From assembly GCF_014652655.1 (NCBI RefSeq), contig NZ_BMZF01000001.1, forward strand, positions 248,001 through 312,000: 64,000 bases of DNA. Reading direction: 5' to 3'. The position numbers were made by a program, and so were the translations under genes. This DNA is from Paramylibacter ulvae (GTDB taxonomy: Bacteria > Pseudomonadota > Alphaproteobacteria > Rhodobacterales > Rhodobacteraceae). Position 1 is the stretch's first letter; the number at the start of each line of letters is the position of its first letter. Below the pieces are notes generated by a model. The model was not told the DNA's origin. It saw nothing but the letters and a program-made list of their open reading frames with translations, and did no database searches. Shown here in pieces: positions 51,344 through 59,566 of the stretch.

Positions 51344-52758
51344 GGAAGTAGCTCCGACAAACGCAATAGCGCAATTTTTTCAACCTGTTTACAGGCGGTG
51401 GCAAATTCCACATCGCGCGTGTTGTTGATGCGTACCTTAAACGCGGTCAGGATGTCATCTTTGGTCAATCCTTTGACCGCAATGATAAACGGGAAACCAA
51501 ATTGGGCTGTATAACTGGAATTCAGATGCGTGAATTCTGCGTGTTCATCCGCGGTCAACGCATCCAGCCCTGCACCCGCTTGTTCGGCTGTAGATTCCGC
51601 CGTTAAGCGTTTAGCCGCGGCAAGCTTGCCAGCCAAATCTGGGTGCGCTTTTAACACATCAAGGCGTTCCTCCACACTTGCGGTGCGAAATTTACGTGCC
51701 AATGCGCTGTGCAACCCAATCGCGCTGTTATGCGCAGGGCCAAGTTCATCGTCAAATGCGCGTTCGGCGATCCACGGAGAATGTTCAAAAACACCCCCAA
51801 AGGTTGCAACAAAGCTGTCTTTGGTCATATGAATCGGCTCTGCGCCCCGCATGGGTGCAGGATGGTGTTCGTGCCAGTGTTTCGCGATATCAATACGCCG
51901 CGCAAACCAGACTTTGTCATGTGATTTCGCATATTCAACAAATCGTTTCAGCGCCTGAACACGCCCTGGCCGCCCGACAAGACGACAATGCAAACCAATC
52001 GACATCATCTTGGGTGAACCCGCCGCGCCCTCTTCGTAGAGCGCATCGAAACTGTCTTTGAGATAAGTATAAAACTGATCGCCCGTGTTAAATCCTTGGG
52101 GTGTCGCAAAACGCATATCGTTGGCATCCAACGTATATGGAATGATCAGTTGTTCACGATCACCTTTGTTATACCAATAGGGTAAATCATCGGCATAACT
52201 GTCTGAAACGTAATCAAATGATCCATTCTCGCAGGCCAGATCAACCGTGTTAACGGAACTGCGCCCTGTGTACCAACCGCTTGGCGCATCGCCTGTGACT
52301 TCGGTGTGCAATGCAATGGCTTTTTCCATGTGGTCACGCTCGTCCTTGGGGGAATAATCCTTGTATTCCACCCATTTCAAACCGTGGCTGGCAATTTCCC
52401 AATCGGCGTCTTGCATGGCCGCCACCTGTTCGGGTGATCGTGCCAGTGATGTGGCAACGCCGTAAACCGTGATTGGAATAGCCGCACTCGTAAACAAACG
52501 ATGAAGCCGCCAAAAACCCGCGCGCGCACCATATTCGTAAATGCTTTCCATGTTCCAATGGCGCTGACCTTTCCAAGCGGATGCCCCCACGATTTCGGAT
52601 AAGAATGCTTCGGAATCCTCGTCCCCATGCAAAACACAGTTTTCCCCACCTTCTTCGTAGTTCAGTACAAATTGCACAGCGATCTGCGCACCATTTGGCC
52701 ATTCCACGATTGGTACATTGGGTCCGAACCCGCGCATATCGCGTTGATATCGTTTCAT
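51340..52758 (-). CDS. PuuE-type allantoinase fused to OHCU decarboxylase (UraD)
   Basis: Two-domain enzyme of 472 residues. Residues 1 to about 300 are a polysaccharide-deacetylase-fold, PuuE-type allantoinase ('YEEGGENCVLHGD', 'WEIASHGLKWVEYKDY', 'SIGLHCRLVGRPGR'), which hydrolyses allantoin to allantoate without the metal-dependent amidohydrolase fold. Residues about 310-472 are OHCU decarboxylase ('FGGVFEHSPWIAERAF', catalytic His in 'LKAHPDLAGKLA', 'YTAQFGFPFIIAVKG'), which makes S-allantoin. Fusion links two successive steps. The start is ATG 52756-52758, with AAGGA eight bases before it; upstream in-frame ATG codons have no such site. First gene of the leftward operon, divergent from uraH. 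Confidence 0.93.
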   Translation of the reverse strand: MKRYQRDMRGFGPNVPIVEWPNGAQIAVQFVLNYEEGGENCVLHGDEDSEAFLSEIVGASAWKGQRHWNMESIYEYGARAGFWRLHRLFTSAAIPITVYGVATSLARSPEQVAAMQDADWEIASHGLKWVEYKDYSPKDERDHMEKAIALHTEVTGDAPSGWYTGRSSVNTVDLACENGSFDYVSDSYADDLPYWYNKGDREQLIIPYTLDANDMRFATPQGFNTGDQFYTYLKDSFDALYEEGAAGSPKMMSIGLHCRLVGRPGRVQALKRFVEYAKSHDKVWFARRIDIAKHWHEHHPAPMRGAEPIHMTKDSFVATFGGVFEHSPWIAERAFDDELGPAHNSAIGLHSALARKFRTASVEERLDVLKAHPDLAGKLAAAKRLTAESTAEQAGAGLDALTADEHAEFTHLNSSYTAQFGFPFIIAVKGLTKDDILTAFKVRINNTRDVEFATACKQVEKIALLRLSELLP

Positions 52759-52837
52759 TTTTTCCATCCTTATATTCGGCATGCCGCACCATTTTTAGAG
52801 ACACCCGCCAAGTTTCATCACTATGGCGCGCAATAAT

Positions 52838-52861
52838 CAAGCCCGAAGGGGCTTTCTTTTT
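52838..52861 (+). other. Terminator-like hairpin in the uraH leader
   Basis: AAGCCC (52839-52844) and GGGCTT (52849-52854) pair around a GAAG loop and are followed by TCTTTTT. It lies about 47 bases before the uraH start and in the same direction, within the 149-base divergent region. It could terminate or attenuate transcripts that start just upstream; its role is unproven. Confidence 0.5.
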
Positions 52862-52907
52862 GCACGATCTGCTGGCAATGTTAGTTTGTAATAACAAGAG
52901 TAAGACA

Positions 52908-53267
52908 ATGCCAACAGGATACCTCACCACACATGTTTTGGACACGGCTACGGGTCAACCCGCCGCGGGTCTGGAAATTCAGCTCTTTCGCATTGATGGC
53001 GATAACGTGGTGCAAATCACGACGATGAAAACCAACGCCGATGGGCGCACCGACAACCCGATTTTACCAGTCGATGACTTTGAAACGGGGATCTATCGTT
53101 TGGATTTTCTGGCGGGGCCATATTTGCGTGCACAAAACGATGCGCTTATTGAACCGTTGTTTTTGGATACGATCCCGATTCAGTTTGGCATAAACGACGT
53201 GGATGCGCATTATCATGTGCCGTTGTTGCTCTCGCCGTTTGGCTATTCAACTTATCGCGGGAGCTAA
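52908..53267 (+). CDS. uraH: 5-hydroxyisourate hydrolase (transthyretin-like)
   Basis: Transthyretin-related hydrolase of 119 residues that opens 5-hydroxyisourate to OHCU. The catalytic His in 'YLTTHVLDTATGQPAAG' is near residue 9. The family C-terminus is complete: 'DAHYHVPLLLSPFGYSTYRGS', the last four residues YRGS being the hallmark that separates it from transthyretin. ATG 52908 is chosen to match the usual short N-terminus; only a weak ribosome site (AAGAG) precedes it. It is followed by puuD after 3 bases, so the enzyme that makes its substrate is co-expressed. Confidence 0.95.
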   Translation: MPTGYLTTHVLDTATGQPAAGLEIQLFRIDGDNVVQITTMKTNADGRTDNPILPVDDFETGIYRLDFLAGPYLRAQNDALIEPLFLDTIPIQFGINDVDAHYHVPLLLSPFGYSTYRGS

Positions 53268-53270
53268 ACC

Positions 53271-54491
53271 ATGTATGATTATGCAATTTTCATGGAATGG
53301 GCCGAGTTTGCGGTGCGCTGGTTGCACGTTATCACGGCAATCGCATGGATTGGTTCATCTTTTTATTTTATCGCACTTGATTTAGGGCTGCGACAAACGC
53401 CCAACCTGCCCAAAGGCGCACATGGCGAAGAATGGCAAGTGCATGGCGGTGGGTTTTACCATATTCAAAAATATTTGGTTGCCCCTGAAACCATGCCCGA
53501 ACATCTGACATGGTTTAAATGGGAGAGCTATGCAACATGGTTGTCTGGTTTTGCCTTGTTGATTTTGGTCTATTATTCGGGTGCAAATTTGTATCTGATT
53601 GATCCAAATGTCGCAGATATTTCCGTGCCCGTGGCGATTTTGATTTCGCTGGGGTCTTTGGCGGGTGTTTGGCTGGTTTACTCAGCTCTGTGTAATTCAA
53701 AATTTGGCGGCGATAACAGACGCTTGATGATATTACTTTATGTCATATTGGTCGCGCTTTCTTGGGGTTATACCCAAGTATTCACAGGGCGTGCATCGCT
53801 GTTACATCTGGGAGCAATCACCGCGACAATCATGACCGCGAATGTGTTTTTAGTGATCATGCCAAATCAGCGCATCGTTGTGGCCGATTTGATCGCAGGG
53901 CGCACACCCGATCCCAAATACGGGAAAATTGCGAAACAGCGTTCAACGCATAATAACTATCTTACCCTACCCGTGATTTTCTTGATGTTGTCGAACCACT
54001 ATCCATTGGCGTTTGCCACTGAATACAACTGGATCATCGCAAGCTTGGTGTTTTTGATGGGTGTTACCATCCGTCACTATTTCAACAGCATCCACGCACG
54101 CAAAGGCAATCCGCATTGGACATGGATGGCAACAACCGCGCTATTTTTAATCATCATGTGGTTATCCGTTGTAGGGCAACCCAAAATCGAAGAGACCAAT
54201 TTAACCAATTCACAGGAAAAATACATGGCCGCCGTAGGGTTTGATGGTGTGCATGATATTGTCATGGGGCGCTGTTCCATGTGTCACGCCGCAGAACCCG
54301 TTTACGAGGGTATTTTATGGGCCCCCAAGGGTGTAGAATTGGAAACCCCTGCTCAAATCGCAGCGCGTGCAAAAGATATCTATATCCAATCAGCGGTCAG
54401 CCACGCCATGCCTCCGTCCAATTTGACATATATGGAAGAATCCGAACGCGCCAAAATCCGCGAATGGTTTAACAGCGTTTCGTATTACTAA
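53271..54491 (+). CDS. puuD: Membrane urate hydroxylase with C-terminal cytochrome c domain
   Basis: PuuD-type urate oxidase of 406 residues, an alternative to soluble cofactor-free uricase. Residues 1 to about 310 form eight to nine membrane helices ('EFAVRWLHVITAIAWIGSSF' near 10, 'TWFKWESYATWLSG' near 83, 'NVFLVIMPNQRIVVADLIAG' near 190). Residues about 325-406 are a cytochrome c domain with heme motif 'CSMCHAAEP' near 338 and the probable axial Met in 'HAMPPSN' near 383. Electrons from urate would pass to the respiratory chain through the heme. It follows uraH by 3 bases. Confidence 0.95.
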   Translation: MYDYAIFMEWAEFAVRWLHVITAIAWIGSSFYFIALDLGLRQTPNLPKGAHGEEWQVHGGGFYHIQKYLVAPETMPEHLTWFKWESYATWLSGFALLILVYYSGANLYLIDPNVADISVPVAILISLGSLAGVWLVYSALCNSKFGGDNRRLMILLYVILVALSWGYTQVFTGRASLLHLGAITATIMTANVFLVIMPNQRIVVADLIAGRTPDPKYGKIAKQRSTHNNYLTLPVIFLMLSNHYPLAFATEYNWIIASLVFLMGVTIRHYFNSIHARKGNPHWTWMATTALFLIIMWLSVVGQPKIEETNLTNSQEKYMAAVGFDGVHDIVMGRCSMCHAAEPVYEGILWAPKGVELETPAQIAARAKDIYIQSAVSHAMPPSNLTYMEESERAKIREWFNSVSYY

Positions 54492-54493
54492 AC

Positions 54494-55519
54494 GTGGGAA
54501 AGGCATTTTCCAAAACACGCCTGAAAATTCTGCGTAAAATGGGCGCGTATCGGCGCATCGCAAAGGTTTTGGAAAAGACAGATGCGAATTATGCGGCGGG
54601 GTTTGTTTTTACGCTGCTTGATGACGTTGTATCCGCGCCTGATAACTCAAATTTTGAACAGCTACGCGGATTGAAAAAATTTTTACCTGAAAACCAACCG
54701 CTATTGTTTGATGAAATATTGGATCGTTTTCAAAACAACGCTACCTCAGCTTTGACCACAATCATAAATGATCAACACATGCACCCGTTAACGCGGTTCG
54801 AAGCAATGGGATGGGCTAATCTGTATAATCATCGCCAAAGCGATTTGTTAAAAAATACCTGCGCATCAACACCATCAATTGCACAATATTGGGATCAATC
54901 GCCACCGGATCGTATATCCGAAGGCATGGATAAATGGCGTGGGATAGGCAAATCGAATTATATTGCATTTGATGATGCATCGGCATCGGAATTTATTCGG
55001 GAACATTTTGGAAATGATGCGGCCAGCGCGTTTCACAAACTTTGGCACCCTGCTCTGAAATCAGATTTCATACGCCTTTACTATTTGGCGAAGATTGGTG
55101 GCGTTTATGTTGATGCAGATTCAGAACCACAGGCATATTCACATCGCTTTTGTGCCAACGATACCCGCGTAACACTATCCGCAAATAGCCACCTTGCAAA
55201 TTGCACAACAATCAACGGGATCATGGCCGCACCCGCAGAGCATCCGTTCATCCTTGGTTTTTTGGATCACGCGCAACGCAATTTGCACGACAAAAATATT
55301 GAAAACATATTTTGGATCGCTGGTCCTGGTGCGCTCACGCTGTATCTTTATCAACATGGTGGTGATGTCGATGTTTTGCCACATGGTTTGTGCACGGCGC
55401 AAGTTTTCAAACAATTTGATGCGGCGTACAAATATACCCCGCAAAACTGGCGGGTTTTTGAACATCAGCAACACCGCGATGATACGGATATCCTACCCCG
55501 ATTGCTCGAACAGATTTAG
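54494..55519 (+). CDS. GT32-type glycosyltransferase-like protein
   Basis: Protein of 341 residues. The central part matches the glycosyltransferase 'DXD sugar-binding' family (GT32/OCH1-like): 'IAQYWDQSPPD' near residue 129, then 'KSDFIRLYYLAKIGGVYVDA' at 189-208 with the DxD pair Asp207/Asp209. The N-terminal 120 residues are helical and unrecognised. It begins only 2 bases after puuD with a GTG and no visible ribosome site, so translation is probably coupled to puuD. Its 3' end overlaps the convergent deaminase gene by 4 bases. A glycosyltransferase has no obvious part in purine breakdown. No signal peptide was seen, so it should act in the cytoplasm on a nucleotide sugar. Confidence 0.78.
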   Translation: MGKAFSKTRLKILRKMGAYRRIAKVLEKTDANYAAGFVFTLLDDVVSAPDNSNFEQLRGLKKFLPENQPLLFDEILDRFQNNATSALTTIINDQHMHPLTRFEAMGWANLYNHRQSDLLKNTCASTPSIAQYWDQSPPDRISEGMDKWRGIGKSNYIAFDDASASEFIREHFGNDAASAFHKLWHPALKSDFIRLYYLAKIGGVYVDADSEPQAYSHRFCANDTRVTLSANSHLANCTTINGIMAAPAEHPFILGFLDHAQRNLHDKNIENIFWIAGPGALTLYLYQHGGDVDVLPHGLCTAQVFKQFDAAYKYTPQNWRVFEHQQHRDDTDILPRLLEQI

Positions 55520-56862
55520 GCCATCAATCGCGCCACACGTTTTTGAACGCGTTCAACGATCATGCCCTCTTCTTGGTTCACCAATTGGCCTTCTGCAACA
55601 ACTGGTTTTCCCTCGACAAGCAAATCGCGCACATTAAATGGCCCGTTTAAAACAAGTGCCGCCACGGGATCCCATGCACCTGCTGCTTGTAATCCGCTGA
55701 CATCCCAAATGGCGATATCGGCGCGTTTGCCAACATCGATCGAACCTAGATCATGTCGCCCTAAAACCTGTGCGCCACCGCGTGTGGCAATTTCCAATGC
55801 TTCGCGTGCGCGCATGGAATCTGCACCATTTTTAACGCGTTGCAATAACATGGTTTGGCGTGCTTCGGTTAACAAATGCCCTGCATCGCTGCTGGCGGAA
55901 CCATCAACGCCAAGGGCAACCTTAACCCCCGCATCACGCATTTCGCGCACAGGGGCAATGCCCGACCCAAGACGACAATTCGAACACGGACAATGTGCAA
56001 CGCCGGTTTTCGATCGGGCGAATAAATCGATTTCCCCTGCATCCAGTTTTACACAATGCGCATGCCACACATGATCGCCCGTCCAGCCAAGGTTTTCGGC
56101 ATATTGCCCGGGACGACAGCCAAAATGATGTAATGAATAGGCAATATCTTCGTCATTTTCGGCCAAATGTGTGTGTAACATCACGCTCTTGTCCATCGCC
56201 ATATCGGCAGCATCTTTCATCAAGCCTTCACTGACGGTGAACGGAGAACATGGTGCAAGCCCAACGCGCAGCATTGCACCATCGGATGGATCGTGAAATG
56301 CGTCCACAACACGCAAGAAATCTTCTAAAATTTTGGGTTCTTGTTCAACCAAGCTATCAGGTGGCAAGCCGCCGTTACTTTCGCCCACACTCATCGCGCC
56401 GCGCGTTGGATGGAACCGCACACCAATTGATCGCGCTCCCTCGATTGCGTGTTCCAGCTTGACGTCATTTGGGAAAATATATTGATGATCGCTGCTCATC
56501 GAACAACCCGATAATGCAAGCTCGCCCAAACCTAATTGAGCAGAAACACACATGTCTTCGCCCATCATCCGCCCAAAAATCGGGTATAGGGTTTTCAGCC
56601 AGCCAAATAACAATGCGTCTTGCCCCGCAGGTACACCGCGCACCAATGATTGAAACAGGTGGTGGTGTGTGTTCACCAAGCCAGGCGTCACAACACAACC
56701 CCCCGCATTGATCACATTATCCGCATCTGGCAGATTTTCACCCACCCCCACAATCACACCGTTTTCAATCAAGATATCACAGGATGCAATTTCTTGGCGT
56801 GTGTCATTCATTGTGACCACAACATCCGCATTTTTGATCAATGTTTTGAATTGGTTAGCCAT
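55516..56862 (-). CDS. Guanine/8-oxoguanine-type deaminase
   Basis: Amidohydrolase-fold deaminase of 448 residues. Metal and catalytic motifs are 'VNTHHHLFQSLVRG' near residue 64, 'MLHTHLAENDED' near 205, 'HVWHAHCVKL' near 243, 'HCPCSNCRLGSGIAPVREM' near 270 and 'GVDGSASSDAGH' near 305. The 'HHHLFQSLVRG' and 'SNCRLGSG' stretches point to the 8-oxoguanine/isoxanthopterin deaminase branch rather than classical guanine deaminase. The product 8-oxoguanine would give is urate, which enters PuuD directly; guanine would give xanthine for XdhAB. ATG 56860-56862 has GGGGG upstream. It is convergent with the purine operon and divergent from the HpsN-like gene. Confidence 0.87.
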   Translation of the reverse strand: MANQFKTLIKNADVVVTMNDTRQEIASCDILIENGVIVGVGENLPDADNVINAGGCVVTPGLVNTHHHLFQSLVRGVPAGQDALLFGWLKTLYPIFGRMMGEDMCVSAQLGLGELALSGCSMSSDHQYIFPNDVKLEHAIEGARSIGVRFHPTRGAMSVGESNGGLPPDSLVEQEPKILEDFLRVVDAFHDPSDGAMLRVGLAPCSPFTVSEGLMKDAADMAMDKSVMLHTHLAENDEDIAYSLHHFGCRPGQYAENLGWTGDHVWHAHCVKLDAGEIDLFARSKTGVAHCPCSNCRLGSGIAPVREMRDAGVKVALGVDGSASSDAGHLLTEARQTMLLQRVKNGADSMRAREALEIATRGGAQVLGRHDLGSIDVGKRADIAIWDVSGLQAAGAWDPVAALVLNGPFNVRDLLVEGKPVVAEGQLVNQEEGMIVERVQKRVARLMA

Positions 56863-57020
56863 TTGCGCCCCCTTTGGTATTTCCAAAGTTCACGATGTGC
56901 CACTGTTGGGTGTTTTTCAAGCCCGAAATTAAATTGGCGCATCGCGTTGCGTGATTTACATAAACATCTGTTTTACATTTCCTGAATTAAACAAATTTTT
57001 CTTTGCCAGACTGCCAGATT

Positions 57021-57032
57021 AGGTGATCACTT
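57021..57032. promoter_or_regulatory. Palindrome AGGTGATCACTT before the HpsN-like gene
   Basis: The core GTGATCAC (57023-57030) is a perfect 8-base palindrome, 20 bases upstream of the ATG, in the 189-base divergent region with the deaminase gene. It is a possible regulator site; the binding protein is unknown. Confidence 0.25.
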
Positions 57033-57051
57033 ACAAAACAAGGAATTTTTC

Positions 57052-58431
57052 ATGCCAATTCGTTATTTAAAAAAAGCGACAAAAACTGCGCAAAGTGATT
57101 CAAAATCAGTGAACCACACTGTCGAACAAATTTTAGATGAAATCGAAACGGGTGGTGATCAGATTGCGCTGAATTACGCACAGAAGTTTGATTCATACGC
57201 TGGCCCTGCCCTGATGGACGAACATGCTATTTTGGACGCAATTTCACGTGTTCCTGAAAAAGTGAAACGTGACATTGATTTCGCACATCAAAATATTGAA
57301 CGCTTTGCGATTGCCCAGAAAAATGCGATGTCCGAATTTGAAATAGAGGTTCAACCAGGCCTGTTCGCAGGGCAACGCATGATCCCTGTGAATGCCGCAG
57401 GGTGTTATATTCCAGGTGGTCGTTACAGCCATATCGCATCTGCGCTAATGACGGTAACAACGGCCAAGGTCGCAGGGGTAAAACACATTACCGCCTGTTC
57501 CCCCGCCCATCCAAAACACGGCATTCATCCCGCAATTGTTTATGCGGCAACCAAGGCAGGCGCGCATAACATTCTAGCGCTTGGCGGCGTTCAAGGTGTT
57601 GCCAGCATGGCATTTGGTCTGTTCAACCTGCCCGCTGTCGATATTATCGTCGGCCCTGGCAATCAATTTGTGGCCGAGGCAAAACGCCAACTGTTTGGGC
57701 GCGTCGGAATCGACATGATCGCGGGCCCGACCGACAGTTTAATTTTGGCCGATAACACAGCCGACCCCGTAATCATTGCCGCGGATTTAGTCAGCCAAGC
57801 CGAACATGGGTATAATTCTCCTGTTTGGTTGGTGACAAATGACCGCGATTTGGCGCTGCGCGTTATTCAACTTATGCCTGATCAAATTTCAAACCTACCC
57901 GATGTGAATCGCAAAAATGCAGAATCCGCTTGGCGTGACTATGGCGAAGTTATTTTGTGCGATACCGTCGAGGAAATGGCGCAAACATCCGACGAATATG
58001 CACCCGAACATTTAACCGTTCAGGCCGATAATTTGCATTGGTGGTTATCACGATTAACCTGTTACGGATCGTTGTTTTTGGGCGAAGAAACCACCGTTGC
58101 CTTTGGCGACAAGGCCACGGGAACCAACCACGTATTACCCACCAGCAGATCAGCGCGATATACGGGTGGATTGTCCGTTCATAAATATATGAAACTGGTC
58201 ACGTATCAACGCGCAACTCGCGCTGGATCACAAGGGGTTGCACAAGCGACCGCACGCATTTCCCGCATGGAAGGCATGGAAGGCCACGCGCGCGCCGCTG
58301 ACATTCGTTTGAAAAAATATTTTCCAGATAAACGTTTCGAACTCCATCCAAATGATGATCACGGATCTTCGGTGGATTCTTCGCTTTCTTCGGCTGGGGT
58401 CTCGGTTGGCCCGGCCACTTCATCAGCATAA
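57052..58431 (+). CDS. HisD-family dehydrogenase, sulfopropanediol 3-dehydrogenase (HpsN) type
   Basis: NAD-dependent dehydrogenase of 459 residues in the histidinol dehydrogenase family. The metal and catalytic sites are kept ('VSQAEHGYNSPVWLVT' near residue 247, 'DEYAPEHLTVQ' near 312, 'FGDKATGTNHVLPTSRSARY' near 350). The segments 'GRYSHIASALMTVTTAKVAG' and 'GHARAADIRLKKYFPD' match the HpsN branch that oxidises 2,3-dihydroxypropane-1-sulfonate to sulfolactate in roseobacters, not biosynthetic HisD. No other sulfonate gene is nearby. The protein continues about 25 residues beyond the usual end with a Ser-rich tail whose coding sequence is antisense to the TadE-like gene. AAGGAA precedes the ATG. 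Confidence 0.8.
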   Translation: MPIRYLKKATKTAQSDSKSVNHTVEQILDEIETGGDQIALNYAQKFDSYAGPALMDEHAILDAISRVPEKVKRDIDFAHQNIERFAIAQKNAMSEFEIEVQPGLFAGQRMIPVNAAGCYIPGGRYSHIASALMTVTTAKVAGVKHITACSPAHPKHGIHPAIVYAATKAGAHNILALGGVQGVASMAFGLFNLPAVDIIVGPGNQFVAEAKRQLFGRVGIDMIAGPTDSLILADNTADPVIIAADLVSQAEHGYNSPVWLVTNDRDLALRVIQLMPDQISNLPDVNRKNAESAWRDYGEVILCDTVEEMAQTSDEYAPEHLTVQADNLHWWLSRLTCYGSLFLGEETTVAFGDKATGTNHVLPTSRSARYTGGLSVHKYMKLVTYQRATRAGSQGVAQATARISRMEGMEGHARAADIRLKKYFPDKRFELHPNDDHGSSVDSSLSSAGVSVGPATSSA

Positions 58432-58961
58432 CGAGGACGTATAAACAGGCTATGAGCAAGCTCTTTGTCACGCCAACCCACGCTCCATCCTGCGAATGAA
58501 TAGTTGATTACAGAAGAGTAAGTTTGAAAACCTTCGACATACAAAATAGATTCACCAGGCTCGATAAACGGAATAATTTCACCCATTTCATCCAAACGAT
58601 CCGAAACCGCTGGTTTATCAAATGTTGGAGGATAGCTCCACGGAACAGTATACGTGTCAGGGTCGGCTGGGTCACGCTTGATGCTGCTGACACGCAAACC
58701 TGTACGCGTTGATTTTGGCATTAACTCCGAAAAAACATCGATGTAAAAATCCAGCGTTTCCTCGGTCACGTTGTCTTCGCGTGAAATGATATCCGCAATG
58801 GTAAACGAATTGCGCACCACAGATGTTTTTTCACGCACGATATCAAACAGAACGGGGCCAAAAATGATCAACCAATACATGATTGGGAACATCAATACCG
58901 CCTCGACGGTCATTGACCCGTTTTCCGATTTCTTAAATCGTTTCAGTTTTTGAAAAGACAT
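58359..58961 (-). CDS. TadE-like pilus assembly protein
   Basis: Protein of 200 residues. The N-terminal positively charged part and 'NGSMTVEAVLMFPIMYWLII' (residues 14-33) are the TadE pseudopilin signature: Gly before the hydrophobic helix and a Glu at its start. The rest is a periplasmic domain without cysteine pairs, ending in an acidic, Glu/Thr-rich tail ('AGPTETPAEESEESTEDP'). Its last 73 coding bases overlap the 3' end of the HpsN-like gene on the other strand. It lies 11 bases downstream of a second TadE-like gene and is the last gene of the triad. Confidence 0.83.
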   Translation of the reverse strand: MSFQKLKRFKKSENGSMTVEAVLMFPIMYWLIIFGPVLFDIVREKTSVVRNSFTIADIISREDNVTEETLDFYIDVFSELMPKSTRTGLRVSSIKRDPADPDTYTVPWSYPPTFDKPAVSDRLDEMGEIIPFIEPGESILYVEGFQTYSSVINYSFAGWSVGWRDKELAHSLFIRPRYADEVAGPTETPAEESEESTEDP

Positions 58962-58972
58962 CGCAAAATCCC

Positions 58973-59566
58973 CTAAGAACCGGACGCAACCGTAGCACCC
59001 GTAGAAAAGTCATTGTCTTCGGGTTCTACAGCATAGGCCGTATAAGTGGATAAGAAAAATCCGCCTGAATTATCCAATTCAAATGCTGGCGTGATTGGCG
59101 TTACACTAAACAATGGATCAACCACGATACATGCGCGCACAAACATCACATCGCCAAAATTACCCATGGTGAATGTGCGTGTCGGCACGGCGTCTGGGTC
59201 TTCTGGTTTGCGTTCAACACAATCGCGCGTGCCCAACGTGAATGATTCATCAGGTGAAAGTTGATACATCTCCAATTTCATTGAATTGGCGCAATCATTA
59301 ACGATGCCTGCATGTTCACAGATTTCGTCTTTGAGCACGTCATATGCATCTTTTTCAGCGGTTCCGCGAATTTTTCCAAGCCTCAAGTTACGCACACTGA
59401 TATCAACCGCGCGTTCCAAAAACACTTTTTGCGCGGTGAACCAGCCACCTTCGATGGCAAGTGCGAACATGAAAAAGAACAAAGGAAAGATAAAGATAAA
59501 TTCGAGCGTAGAGGTGCCCTCTTCCTTTTGCCAAAATCGTTTGAGGTTATTGCGAAGTTTCGACAT
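58973..59566 (-). CDS. TadE-like pilus assembly protein (second)
   Basis: Protein of 197 residues with the TadE pattern 'EEGTSTLEFIFIFPLFFFMF' at residues 15-34, then a periplasmic domain with four cysteines (in 'EICEHAGIVNDC', 'TRDCVER', 'VRACIVV'). It overlaps the VWA gene by one base and has the same orientation. TadE proteins are minor pseudopilins processed by TadV and needed for Flp pilus assembly in the tad systems, but no tadABC or flp gene is in the window. The host pilus locus, if any, is elsewhere. Confidence 0.85.
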   Translation of the reverse strand: MSKLRNNLKRFWQKEEGTSTLEFIFIFPLFFFMFALAIEGGWFTAQKVFLERAVDISVRNLRLGKIRGTAEKDAYDVLKDEICEHAGIVNDCANSMKLEMYQLSPDESFTLGTRDCVERKPEDPDAVPTRTFTMGNFGDVMFVRACIVVDPLFSVTPITPAFELDNSGGFFLSTYTAYAVEPEDNDFSTGATVASGS

